Shown here piece after piece: positions 34,789 to 46,263 of a DNA stretch of 64,000 nucleotides. The first letter of the stretch is position 1. The number at the start of each line of letters is the position of its first letter. The stretch comes from Armillaria gallica (Eukaryota; Basidiomycota; Agaricomycetes; Agaricales; Physalacriaceae): the NCBI GenBank assembly GCA_037576215.1, contig JBANDB010000007.1, positions 2,387,001 to 2,451,000 of the forward strand, given 5' to 3'. The notes beneath the pieces were generated by a model. It ran no database searches, was not told the origin of the DNA, and saw only the letters and a program-made list of their open reading frames with translations. Position numbers and translations under genes: made by a program.

Positions 34789-37030
34789 TTGCCACTTCGA
34801 AGAATTATAGCTCTAATAGTTGGATCAGGTAGTACCTAATAAAAGGCGCAGTTCCGCTCTTTCTTAAGAAACATCGTCTCGCTTGGCGGGGTTGCATTGA
34901 TCGAGCCGGCAATATCTCTGGAACCTTGGCAACTGTGCGAAATCCTATATCTCCGGCAAGTAGCAGGTAGATTCTTCATACATACTAAAATGCTCCGCTC
35001 AAGCTCGTCATCCTGATCGTGGACACCCACCGGGAAATCAGTGCACTTAACTTCTCCTCGGACCTCGACCCATCTTTGAGCCCCTTCCTGCGCGAGGCAA
35101 CGGTATCCTGATTTGCAAAAAAACTTCGAATTTCTCTACAAGTTCACCCGACGTGCGGATTCTTGCTTTCGTTCCCTGGGCGCAGGATATATCTTTTGAA
35201 CGTCAAAGCTCCGGTGTGGTCCCACGGTCCGTGATGCACCTTTTTTCTCGAGTTCTAAATATGAGAACGGCTTCAACCATCTCGCGATGTAGTAGTCCGA
35301 AGAACGGCGGTGTGCTATCTCGATCCATGGCTTCTATTCGGGCAGAAGGAGGCCACCTCACAGCGTCTAGGCTGCGCATTTGTATCTCTCGAAAATTTCT
35401 CGTTGTTAGTTCAAAAGGCTCAGGCCGGGACGCAGTTTTTTTTCTGACTCGAGAAACTTTCTTTCGCGAAGTCGGGGTGAACTTGGTGACCCGACAGTCT
35501 ATACACGACGTCGAACGTTCAACATGAGATGACAACGGATATCAATGGCTCCACTTGTTCTACTATGTGTCGCACCCTAAGCGCTTAAGAAAATTCCTGT
35601 CTATTGGGCCTATTCTACTTCAACTGATTGGTTTTGAAGAACCGATGTCTGGCCCGGGCCGTCTGTCTCTGTTTCTTCTTCTGATAGTATCGCAACTTTC
35701 TGACTTGAAGGCTTCGGCCTGTCCAGGGATGAAATGCCCGAACGAAAAAGGGTTCTCTCGACCAAGAAGCTGACTTTCTCAGGGTGTCGGATCCTCTGGG
35801 CAAGCGACTGTATTTTCTACAATCAAAGCTCAGGCTACGCATTGTAGTATTGACAAATCGAAGCCCGAGTCCTAAATACAAGCAGCTTATCGTAATACCG
35901 CCGAAAAACGGGGGAGTAAAGAGGCGACTTGTCACGCTGCGCATTCAAGACTCTGATGCACTCCGGAAGGTTTTCTCCCGTTACTGACTTCAGTCATTTT
36001 CAGAACGTGATATGTTTCACCAACATCAGAAATATTGGAATACATCATATCTCCTGGAGACTTAATGCTTTGGACTTGTATGTGGTGTTATTCTCATTAA
36101 TTCGCATCTAATAAAGCAGAATATCTGTTGACAGGGATGAACTTGATGAAAATCATGTTCCAAGACTCATTCCGCGTGGAACGAATAGCACGAGATGTCA
36201 CTGCGTGTGCCTGACCTGTGGCCTGCGTGTTCAGACTAACGCAATAAATTAATAAACACCACTTCTCAAGACCCCTTTGGTACTCAGGCTCATCAATTCG
36301 TATTCTTTCAATTATCCTGGTCTCGTGTGCTGAGCTGTGCTCTGGCGCTGTGTGCAAGTGTGTACACAGGAACGTATCGCAATATGACTTCGGGAAGGAT
36401 CCTGATCAGCTGAGACGACCATTTTCTGACGATCCCCAACAGTGCATTTCCGACGTTTCGTGGATGAAACTGGACATTTATTTCTATTCTACGGCCCCCG
36501 AGAGATCCGAGACTTCCTGGGACAGCTCTCTTACACTTTATTCTAACAAAGTATACGTCTGGCCACAAAAGACACAAGTGATTCGCTCTCTAGAACCTTG
36601 GAGGACCTCAGTGCTGAATTCCAGGCTTTCTCGCATACCATTAGCCGGTTCCAGGGATGCCCCGCATGGACGCCGTTCAACCAGGCACAATTCCCCGCCA
36701 TCGGCAAATACTCGCTGGATTGCCCACGGAGTCCACACCTTTCGCTTTGTCGCACGAACGAATTTAGCGTTTCAGTTTCCTACTCCTCAAAACGCTCTGA
36801 TTTATTAATCCACGATGACGGATGCTTGAAATTGAACCGACGAGCAGACTAACGGGAAGATAGACGATAGCCGCGCAATGTGGGGTAAATTCGGACCGCT
36901 CGGACCGTCCGTTCCCCACATCCGTTCCCCGCACAGATCAAGGCGGATGGTCAGGTGGGGAAGGTATAAAAAGTCGTAGCTGCCGTACACATGTATTCGT
37001 GCTTTCTTCCCATCACATACGTACCGCACC
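34789..37030. other. Long stretch without a recognisable gene
   Basis: Open frames of 60-150 codons on both strands show no known motif. Two minus-strand frames (35203-35535 and 35615-35944) share weak similarity (both have TPPFFG and a basic stretch), suggesting an old duplication or decayed element. The promoter of the transporter at 37031 lies at the right end. Confidence 0.35.
36965..36972 (+). promoter_or_regulatory. TATA box of the MFS transporter gene
   Basis: TATAAAAA, 66 bp upstream of the ATG at 37031. Its position supports this ATG as the start. Confidence 0.5.
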
Positions 37031-39136
37031 ATGGAGGATGGCAGATTCCAGAATATCCGGGTCTATTGTCAGTTTTCATTCCATCTTTTTGTTCCCGTCC
37101 TCATCTTATGGTGTAGGGCTCGCGTTCGTCGTGTATTGGGGAATCGTGTTATTCGGTTATGATACGTGCGTGTATATTCTTAAATGTCGTCTTTCGAACG
37201 GTGGCGTTTATGCGGTGTTTGACTTTCAGCGGTGTCGGCGGTGGTGTTGTCAATCACCCGTACTTCCAGCAGCATTTCGGAATGTACAACGCCGATGGAA
37301 CGAAGGATACCCACAAAGTAAACAACATCTCATCCAATGTTGTATCTGTTCTCCAGGCTGGAGCTTTCTTTGGTGCCTTGGGTAGCGTCCCGGTATCTCG
37401 TGAGTCCTTGTCGAACGCTTCTTCTATCCGAAAAGTTCATTCGGTATCAGCCAAGCTCGGGAGAAGATACACTTTGCTCATGTATTCTCTCTTCTTCTGT
37501 ATCGGTGCAGTACGTCCGTTTCTTGTTCCATCATTGTTCCATCTTTAAATATAGCGTTTAGATTCTGACGACCATAGCCGAGTCCCCCTCAAACGGTCTT
37601 GCCCTCATCTACGCCGGGCGAGTTATCTCTGGTGTTGGAATAGGTGGAATCTCGGCTGTGGCTCCAGCTTATGTCTCCGAGTGCTCGCCCAAGGAAGTCC
37701 GAGGACGGATCACTGGGATGTTCCAGATCATGGTGGCCACTGGAGTCATGCTGTCCTACTTCATTAATTGTGCGTGTGTTCAAGTTGTCATCACTCGCCT
37801 TTATTAACAACGATGAACCCCAAGATGGTATCGGAGTTCATATTGCCGGTGGCACGAATGTATGGAGGATCCCATTCGGGTTCCAGCTCGTGCCAGCTGG
37901 GATCATGACCTTTGGATTGTTGACCATCGAGGTGTGCCCGTTCACACTGACTTGTACTTGTTTGCGGAGCTAAACAAAGATTAGGAATCGCCTCGTTGGC
38001 TCGCCTCAGTTGGCCGAAAAGATGATGCACTCAAGAACCTCGCCTATTTGCGACGACTCCCACCTAACTCCGAGAAAGTCCTCCACGAGATGGCCGAAAT
38101 CGAAGCCGTTGTTGAGGAGGAGCGCTTGGCTCGTGAGGGTCTCCAGTGGAAGGAAGCCTTTTTCGGAAAAGGAAACTTCATTCGGTTCGTGATCGCGTTC
38201 GTGATCTTCCTCTTACAGCAGTGGTCGGGTCAAAATTGTGCGTTTCCCATTCGTCCTCGTTTTATCTAGCTGAACGTCATTCGTACGATTTCAGCCGTGA
38301 ACTACTATGCGCCCCAGATATTTGCATCCATCGGTTATACTGGTACAAAAAACTCACTTCTAGCATCTGGAATCTATGGTGTTGTCAAATTGGTATCCAC
38401 ATCGTTGTTCGTCTTCTTCGGAGTTGAATGGCTTGGTCGAAAACTATCCTTAACCATTTCTGCGTTTGGAATGGGCATCTTGTTCTATATCGTTGGAGCA
38501 CTTCTAAAGACACATCCGCCACCTGCAGTTAGCTCCAGTGATACCTCGGTTATATCGCCCGAGCCAGCCAGCCAAGCCATGGCAGCCATGCTGTACATTT
38601 ACGTCTGCTTCTATTCGATGGGATGGGGACCACTACCGTGGGTCTACGTATCAGATATCTTCCCAACCAGAACAAGACATTACGGCCTAGCATTAGCCAG
38701 CGCTTCTCAGTGGTTGTGGAGTGGGTATCCTGTATCATCTATCTGTCAACTCTTTGCTGATCGGATGACAGATTTCGTCGTGTCCAAGGTCACTCCGGAT
38801 ATGGTCACCAATCTGGGTTGGAAAATTTTTGTTATGTTTGCTACTGTAAATGTCGGTGCGATGGGCTTATTCGCAATGTGAGCATCATCGTCAATGCATG
38901 CGTATCTCAACCTCCGTGCTGACTGTAATCATAAAGTCTGATTCCAGAGACGAAGGGCCGTAGTCTTGAAGACATGGATGTTATCTTCGGTGCTATTAGT
39001 AAGGAAGAGCGAGATAAGAACATCATCAAGCAAGAACACGGTCAGTCGATCGCTCTTATACACACCTTCAAACTTGCTAACCGGAAGCATAGAGCTTGAA
39101 GTGAACGATCATTCGAGCATACACCAGAAGGTCTGA
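37031..39136 (+). CDS. MFS sugar/quinate-type transporter (537 aa, 10 exons)
   Basis: Plasma-membrane transporter of the sugar-porter family, 12 helices. Exons: 37031-37067, 37117-37165, 37230-37399, 37451-37509, 37562-37769, 37825-37931, 37985-38237, 38295-38877, 38937-39040, 39093-39136. Family signatures in order: FVVYWGIVLFGYDTGVGGGV (helix 1), LGRRYTLL, YAGRVISGVGIGGISAVAPA, EESPRWL, QQWSGQNSVNYYAPQIF (helix 7), WGPLPWVYVSDIFPTRTR and the closing PETKGRSLED. NVVSVLQAGAFFGAL and the helix-7 pattern are common to quinate permeases and general sugar porters, so the substrate is open. The neighbouring dioxygenase makes an aromatic or cyclic acid plausible. The first exon codes for only 12 residues. 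Confidence 0.93.
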
Positions 39137-39596
39137 TCGTAATGTCTCAAAATCTGACAACCAAGGATACTCGCAGATTCTGTAAATGGCTCCGATGATA
39201 TGCAGTCCTGTTTTGTATTTTTAATCAAGTTATTCTTTCTTTTTGAGTTGAGCAGACCATCCAAACCTGGTAACTTTTTGGTTCAAGGGACCGCGAGTGT
39301 CAGGCAGATCGGCGACTCGATCATTTACACTCGATCGGCTTCTGAGATCGAGATCTTGACGAAGACAATCGTAGGTCCTAAGATCGTCTTCCAACCTACC
39401 CGGCATGTAGTTTCATGCCCTTCATTTGTGAAATCCACGGTACCCCAAGGAGTACGAAGTATGTCAAATTTGAGGAACGGCGGGAGTTATAATATTTGAC
39501 AGTCACTAAGGACGGCAAACTAACCCACCCCGAACCCCAAACTCAAGTCATACACGGAACTCAAAAAAAAAAAAAAGGACAATGTCGGATGGGGCA
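39137..39596. other. Convergent intergenic region
   Basis: Separates the 3' ends of the two transporter genes. It contains a 12-13 base A run (about 39564-39576) and no gene. Confidence 0.5.
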
Positions 39597-41759
39597 TCAC
39601 ACCAGCGCAATTGAACCTCCCTTGGCATGAAAAATCTGGACCATGACTGCCATGGAAGCCGACCCAAGTAGCCAGCTGCCGCCGAAGAGCTGTACGGGAA
39701 GAAAATTGATCTTGCCAGTGAGGGGATTGGTGTGAGAATCAAGAATAGCTCCTGAGATGGGAGGTCCAAGAAGCGTTCCCGGCTGGCGACGTTGTTCATC
39801 AGAATAGCGAGTTCATTGAAACAGTGGTATGTACACACCACAAAACTGGAGAACATGATTCCAGTGATGCTTGCCAGGCCTTCGACACCGTACAGATCAG
39901 CAGCAACTGGATCGTCGTCAATTAAATCTGTGTTCCAATATCTGAAGCGAACAACATACCAACTGGATACAAACTGACATAACCACCGGTAAAAAATCCA
40001 TAGATAGACGAAAAGGCCATCAAACTGGGGAGGCTGCCAGCGAACGGCCAAATCGCCATTTGTGCAATACCGCCCATGCATTGACACAAGGAAAGAACGG
40101 GTAAATGTCCCAGCCGATCGCCGACTATACCGACAAGCTGTATGATGATAATAAGCGCCCAGTGATCTTCACATGGAAACCGAAGCATAGGTCTTCTCCA
40201 CGCTTGAAACCAGTACTTACCACGCGACCTGCAGCGGAAAAGGCCGATATGAGAGCTGCGGCATTTGCACCATCCTGAGCACTGCGTTCCAGTTTGTTTA
40301 TGGCATAGTCTAGAACAGACAAATTGAGAAAAGAAATCGAGTATAATAAAATGCATCGCAAGGTGAGAATTGTCAAGCCCGTCATTGTGATACTGCAAAG
40401 ACGTACCCGGAACGTAGAAAATGGGGACGTAGAAGCCAGGACCACTGAGCAACCCGATAGAACACAGAAACAAGAACACTTTGTCCATCATCAATGTTTT
40501 GTCCACCTTTGTAGCCGGCTTAGCTGATGCACGGGGCCGAAGGAAGATATCAGCCACTCCGAGGGCTAAGAAAAGGAGGCGGTTCGTTAGTGCGATACAA
40601 ACAAAAAGAACAATGAAATAGGAAACATGAAGGCGCCCGGTGATGATAAGGAAGTTGCATCGCCTTGGAAGCATAGCATTGAAGATATGTCACTAACGAC
40701 TTACCAACTAGAGTCATCAATCCCGTGATTCGGAGAGCCCAGCGGAAACCCATGAGGTCGATGAGTCTCTGCGTTAAAGGACTAAGCAATAACCCCCCGA
40801 CACCTAAAAAATCTGATGTTTTAGAGTGGGAAAATGACAAATAAATGGTCGGACTGACCGTAGCCGCTAGCTGCTATTCCAGTAGCGAGTCCTGGGTAAC
40901 GAATCTCAATGTTTCCTGTACTGCAATTTGGTGTAGCGAATCACCTCTGTGTTTAGTAAACTACACGCATGGAGCCAAAAGTAAACATAAGTCAAGAAAG
41001 ACTCAGGCATTAATATACGAAACTCTCACCCATTGTGAAGGTATGCAGACGGCAGGAATGAATGCGAAGCCACTCCCAACGCCGAATAATACACCTTAGA
41101 AAAGTACGTTGAATGGCTTCAGGTATGACGTACGTATGACCGACCTTGGGTGAGGTATAAATGCCATACGTGAGTACTGCATCGATGTTTAGCTAAGGAT
41201 ACGCCCCTCGATGCAGTGTACCACTCACGAAAACGACGCAGAGATCAATCCAATACACATAATACAAGTCCCGATAAATCCTGTCAACCTGTAGCCGATA
41301 CGTTGGGCCAAGATTCCAGCCAAACTATTCATAGTAGCATAAGTAACACGTAGACATGGGAACCGCTGTTAAATGCTGACATCCCAACTAGTGGTTGCCC
41401 AGTTGCCTGGATGGACCCGACCCAGGCTAGATCTGAGCTGGAAATAGGACCTAAATCGTGTGATGTGAAATAATGGCTTTGATACACTCCCCAGGAAGAC
41501 TCGATCCTTAACAGATGATGAGCGCTAGCTTCTGTCAGCCTGTGAATGTTTGTGGAACATACCCAAGGGCAAAAAAATGAACTACAAAGGAACAGAGGAC
41601 GCAGACCCAGCCGTACCCACCGTCAGGCGAGGAACCTTTGTGGGCGTCAATAAGGTCATCCTGGTCGGATACTCCAGAAACAACACAGGTATCGGAAGAG
41701 GAAGAGGTCCCAGAGTCAACAAATGGACTTCGGTCCTCTGTTGCGTCTACAAGTTTCAT
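39597..41759 (-). CDS. MFS monocarboxylate-transporter-like protein (MCT family)
   Basis: Multi-exon gene of the monocarboxylate porter family. After a hydrophilic Ser-rich N-terminus comes the diagnostic PDGGYGWVCVLCSFVVHFF. Following exons give ESSWGVYQSHYFTSHDLGP, WVGSIQATGQPLVGI, LAGILAQRIGYRLTGFIGT, WHLYLTQGVLFGVGSGFAFI, QWFTKHRGLATGIAASGYG and GVGGLLLSPLTQRLIDLMGF. The central loop and second half have SAKPATKVDKTLMMDKVFLF, GPGFYVPIFYVP, DYAINKLERSAQDGANAAAL and RLGHLPVLSLCQCMGG, and the end is KGGSIALV with stop at 39597. About a dozen GT-AG introns are needed; most were checked for frame. The start at 41759 is preferred over 41960, which lies further from the conserved motif. The substrate is unknown, likely a monocarboxylate or related solute. 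Confidence 0.85.
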
Positions 41760-42842
41760 GTACGTCAAGAGTTGGAAATTTGAGCGAATCAATGAGGGGG
41801 ACTGAGAGGTAAGGAAGAAAGAAGGGGTAGCGTGCGTTTTAGGGCTGTGTGAGAAGGAGTATTCCGGGATCAGAACCCCAACGAGAACAGTCAATGAGGG
41901 AGAGAGACCGTCAATGTAATCAAATTTATTAATGAAATGACAAAGATGTTTGCCAGACATCCCATACGAGAGCGAGGTTCCAGGGAGCTGTATCCAAGTA
42001 AACGCCGCATGGTACTAAAAGATTTGGCGCTTACACTCCACGTTCAGATTGACCCTGCATCTAACACCATCCGTTCGATCTGCGAACTAAATCTTAGCGC
42101 CCACATATTTTATTTACTGATTGATGAGATTACAGAGAGTCCGACAACATTCCGAGTATCGATAGAGTTAGGACCAACCCAGAAAATGATCCCATACTGC
42201 GAACGACAAGATTCAGGATGGGGTGGAAGAAAGAAAACGTGGCAAAAGGCGACTGGGACAGGGTTAATGTTAGAGTTGATGCGGTCAAAATCGGAACAAA
42301 ATCGGCCCACTAAAAATTCAGGTCCGCTTCAATTCCTGCCTCGCATTGAGTGAGCCTGCCCAGCCACATTGGGTAGTCACAATGTACCAAGTCGGCCGTT
42401 CCTGATTGGGACCTTGTGCCGGTACCAACACCAACACCAACACCAACGCCAAGTTTCCGATAAAAATACTGGGTCTAGTTTAGTATTTTGGAACACTGGT
42501 TTCCTATTTACTATCCATCTCAACGAGTGTCAATCCGGATCCTGCATACTTAGCAATAGAGTTCTGTGTAACGTATATTTGACACCAACACATTCATCTA
42601 TAATCACTATAGAACGGTTCAGCTATATCACGTAGAGAACTTCTCGGCCAGACGGTGTCCGCGGAAAATCTTGAGTTTCAAGCCTTATGGAGGCAACGTG
42701 CAATCTCCAATTCGGAGTCCTGCGTACATGAAGCCCTAGGTCTGAAGCTTCAAGCCTCGAAACTCTCTATTCGTTTAATAGATACTGATACATTAATGAA
42801 TGGAAGGCTACAATTGAATGTCGAACTTGAGAGCAAATAACA
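41760..42842. other. Intergenic region
   Basis: No gene seen. A short ACCAAC simple repeat occurs at about 42423-42448. The left part should contain the MCT-like promoter. Confidence 0.45.
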
Positions 42843-44174
42843 TTAAAGGAAAATGAAACTCGTTCTATTTGCAATGTCTCCATTCCGGGCCACTTCCACC
42901 AAATCGCGACCTTCTTCCACTCGTTGTAAGACAACAACACCCCCAACAGTATTGGCGCCTGCGATGATAAATTCGTCACCACCATCTTCGACTTTGCCGA
43001 GGCTCATGCTCCGGATTTGTTGTAATCCGGTCGGTACCTGAGCCAACAGCTCCAGAGATTCTGTGCCCCGCTTTGCGATCTTGTTTACGCGCTTCATCCG
43101 CTGTTTGGTACTCTCCGTACACGTTGAATCAGAACTCGTTCCGTTATTGAACTGGAAAATTGCGATTGTATCGCCCGCAGGATCGATCGTGGTCCCAATA
43201 TTACGGTTGCTCACGTATATTAGCGGTGATGGGAAACGTTCAGTCGGAGTGGAGATGAGGATTTCAGCCGCCGCGAAGGAGGTGCCTTCAGGGGGATTGG
43301 CCGGCACAACAGAAACATTGGCAAGAAGAGGAAGTGTTGTACCGTTAGGCGCCTCGGGTATATGCTGAGCAGTCAACGTGGACGTCTTTTCATGCACCGT
43401 GAAGAGAATGTCATCTAGAAGACACAGCCTTACTATCAGAATGGAGTTCCGGGAGCGGAGGGAACGGGTGGATTCAAGACGTACCGTGAATAGCAATGTG
43501 CCTTGGTCCAGCACCTGCATCGATGTCTATTTGGCCCTGGACTTTGAACTTGCCCGGGGCACCATCATTTACGATTCGCCAGATTTTGTCGGCGCCTAAG
43601 TCTGGAACAAAGACTTCTCCGTTATGTTCAAGGGACATGTGAGGGTTAGACGGGGCGTTGGGACCAACGGGGAAGTCGATGATCGGGGAATCCTTTTCGA
43701 AGTGAAGGGGATCATCGGGAACGGTGGCAACGAAAGAGCAGTTGGGAGATCCAAACTGGGCATATCACAGCTTTTTAGATGCGGCTGTGGTAGATAGAGA
43801 ACTGGTGACTTACATTCATGCCTGTCACTTCTCCCGTTGAAAGCGGATTGGTGAAAGTTGGACCGTTGCCGCCCGTAGACACAGTATCCACCAGGGACAG
43901 AAGCCCTGCGTCACCGACAGAAAAAGACTGCAAATTCCCTACGGGCTGTATTTCATTGACCGCACTATATGAATGAAGATCAAGATAAGGTCAGTTGAGC
44001 GATAGATGCGACGTACTATATAATAAGGCTGTTATTAGGATGCTGAGCAATCCACGATGGGTTTTCTCCTGATGGATTCTGTTGCGTCAGGGTAAGAGAC
44101 TTGGCGCCTGCGTCAAAGAAATATGTGGCAATCGCGGAGGAGAAACCTCCGGCAAGGATAGTGTAGTTGACCAT
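42843..44174 (-). CDS. Seven-bladed beta-propeller lactonase-like protein (4 exons)
   Basis: Resembles fungal proteins of the lactonase (6-phosphogluconolactonase/carboxymuconate cyclase) fold. It starts MVNYTILAGGFSSAIATYFF (exon 1, 44174-44017), and further exons give NPSWIAQHPNNSLIIYAVNE, TGGNGPTFTNPLSTGEVTG, GPNAPSNPHMSLEHNGEVFV, PDLGADKIWRIV, GAGPRHIAIHDDILFTVHEK and LIYVSNRNIGTTIDPAGDTI. These are the repeated blade motifs and the GPRH/SNR signatures. The final block is GGDEFIIAGANTVGGVVVLQ and the stop is at 42843. Joins at 44017, about 43793/43756 and about 43490/43413 keep frame. An upstream Met at 44216 would add 14 residues. It is intact, unlike the related pseudogene at 24-26 kb, and may act on a lactone; the substrate is unknown. 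Confidence 0.85.
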
Positions 44175-45214
44175 TAGTAGGATTGCACTAGAAAGAGTGA
44201 AAGGCCGAGGGAACAAGTGGAAGGAGGGCGCTAGGCCGGTAAGTGGGAGTCGTCAAGAGAAAGAATAAGGGGGAATCATCGCCAAGACCCAATATCTTTT
44301 AAAGGCGTAGAGTATCGCATTCAAGCCACCCATTTGTTCAACAATCGACAAATTTTGTTGTTTCAATGGTTATTGTCTTGATGGTGGTTGCCCCCACTGT
44401 CATTGTTCCGACAAAACCGAGTTGAGATCATCCTGTGTATTCGTAGAGAGTCCTAAGCCTCTAGGTATAGGCGCTGATAGGCCTTCTACTCATCTGCAGC
44501 AACAGCGCTGGGCATCGATCGTTATCATGATGGCGGTGCTGGAGGCGGATATCGACCATAAAGGGCAACGTATTTTGATCTCTCAGTGGCGCCACAGAAC
44601 GTAACGCCACTTAACACACAGTAGAAAATTGGTAGAAAACAAGTACGGGGATACAGCATGGTGTAACCTCACCGAGGAAGTTGAGAGAAGGGTCTCGAAA
44701 TTAGGTTTACGGACAACTTAGGAAGAGCACCCGGCATCAAGGAGTCGCGAGGGATCTTCGGGTTTCACTGGAATGATTACTGATATTCATGACTCCTCAA
44801 CGTTCGATCTGAACATCAAGTTACATTCAAACCCAGCGGCATTCCTGGTTTGCCCCGCTTTTGAAGCGATAAATACCAGGCAGTACCCGAAAAGATCCTG
44901 GGCAACATTAATTACTAAAGCCCAGCTGCAGTAATTCATTTGAGGTGAGAACAATGTTGTCAAGATTCGAACCGTAGCATTGGTGTGAGAGTGCCGCTGA
45001 GACCAAGGACGTGCCAACAGAAACATTTCTGTGCCTGTGGAAGATGCAAGTACAGTATGTCGTTTCTCATGAAAATCGGTGATTGTAAAATATGTCCTGG
45101 CGGATAATGGTCATGTGAACGTGCAATAAGAAAGATGCGGTCACATTGCATGATTAATACAACTCTTACAGCAGTAAAAGCCTGCTTCCCCGTAACAGTG
45201 ACAACGCCTCTTAT
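44175..45214. other. Intergenic region, no supported gene
   Basis: About 1 kb between the lactonase-like promoter and the 3' end of the proteasome gene. No motif recognised. Confidence 0.45.
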
Positions 45215-45910
45215 TCAAATCTCTACTTCCCTCGAGCCGTCCTTGTCTACAACCTTGACTTTGTATTGCCCTGGACTGACAACTACACGCTTCGCCACTT
45301 CGGCGATACATCGCTTGAGGGTCGCGAGTCCTTCTTCCAGCGACGCCTCAGGATTATGGTACCTGTAGGTACAATCCGAATGAGCCGAATAGTCCACAAC
45401 GCAATGACAACCGCCTCACCGGTCCAGCAAACTTAGTACAAAGTAACTTCCATAACCATGAGCGGCAAACGGCACCTCCGTCATTGTTCCAAGATAGTCC
45501 ACCCAGTACAGATGAGGTTCATGCTTGGTTGTATCGTACCCTCCAAGTAGCAAGTTGACGGCGTACGGTTTTCGGGAACGCAGAGATTCTGCTAGGGATC
45601 TTCGAATCCATGACGCGGCTGCTGAAGGGCCTAGAGGGTATGTATTGCGTATTTGGAAGAGACGAATGTTGCGCTCGACATATTCAGCGAATTGAATAGT
45701 GTCGCCTATACAGGATATCGGTAAGAAGATGCCCACCAGCGTAACCAATGAGTACAAACCTGGTTCGCCAGAATACGCCATGAGTAAATGGGGACTGAGT
45801 ACTTTAATTTTGTCCTCGTCGACCTTCATCTTGACAATTGAGCGTGCAGATGTCGTGTCTGCAGCAACAATAACATATCCTTTCCCAGTGATGGCAAATA
45901 AGTTCTCCAT
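45215..45910 (-). CDS. 20S proteasome subunit beta type-4 (194 aa, 3 exons)
   Basis: Structural subunit of the proteasome core particle, corresponding to yeast Pre1 (beta-4). Exons (minus): 45910-45760, 45705-45420, 45362-45215. Conserved stretches are MENLFAITGKGYVIVAADTT, KIKVLSPHLLMAYSGEPGDT, QFAEYVERNIRLFQIRN, KPYAVNLLLGGYD, PHLYWVDYLGTMTEVPFAAH and YGSYFVLSLLDRYHNPE. There is no cleavable propeptide and no catalytic Thr1, as expected for the inactive beta-4. Size matches the family (about 195-205). Divergently oriented to GLE1 with only 353 bp between the start codons, so the two genes probably share a promoter region. Confidence 0.95.
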
Positions 45911-46263
45911 GGCAAGAGCAATTGGTGGTAGGTAGGAAGTTCTGCAATGGGAGGGCGTACGCGTCAAGGGTGTGACGTGACGCAACACTTTCCCACATTG
46001 GGTCCGGCAGAGCCGGACCGCATTCTCCGGGTCACCCGTGACAATAGCGTGATCGAGGCAAGAACGTGACATTTGAACATTGAAATCTTGAAGTCCAACC
46101 TCCACGACCTGCAATATACCTTCTCCATTTCCCTGGTATCGCCTTTAGACTCGCCTTCTCTTGCTTTGTTGGAAGCTTTTGTTTATATTGCACAGTTGAA
46201 GTCTTACATAGGAAGTGGCTAGGAGGCTCGGTAACAAAATATTGAGGTACTTGGGGGCGCGTC
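45911..46263. promoter_or_regulatory. Divergent promoter region of proteasome beta-4 and GLE1
   Basis: A 353-bp spacer between two start codons facing away from each other. I found no clear TATA box, consistent with housekeeping promoters. The extent of each promoter is not resolved. Confidence 0.5.

Noticed and set aside
35203..35944. Two minus-strand frames with weak mutual similarity (TPPFFG)
   Set aside because: Similarity is short and interrupted. No intron logic, domain or terminal repeats could be found to call a gene or an element.
39564..39576. A run suggesting a retrocopy poly(A) tail
   Set aside because: It lies in a convergent intergenic region next to an intron-containing gene, with no processed copy or target duplication beside it.
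42423..42448. ACCAAC simple repeat
   Set aside because: An ordinary short microsatellite without associated structure.
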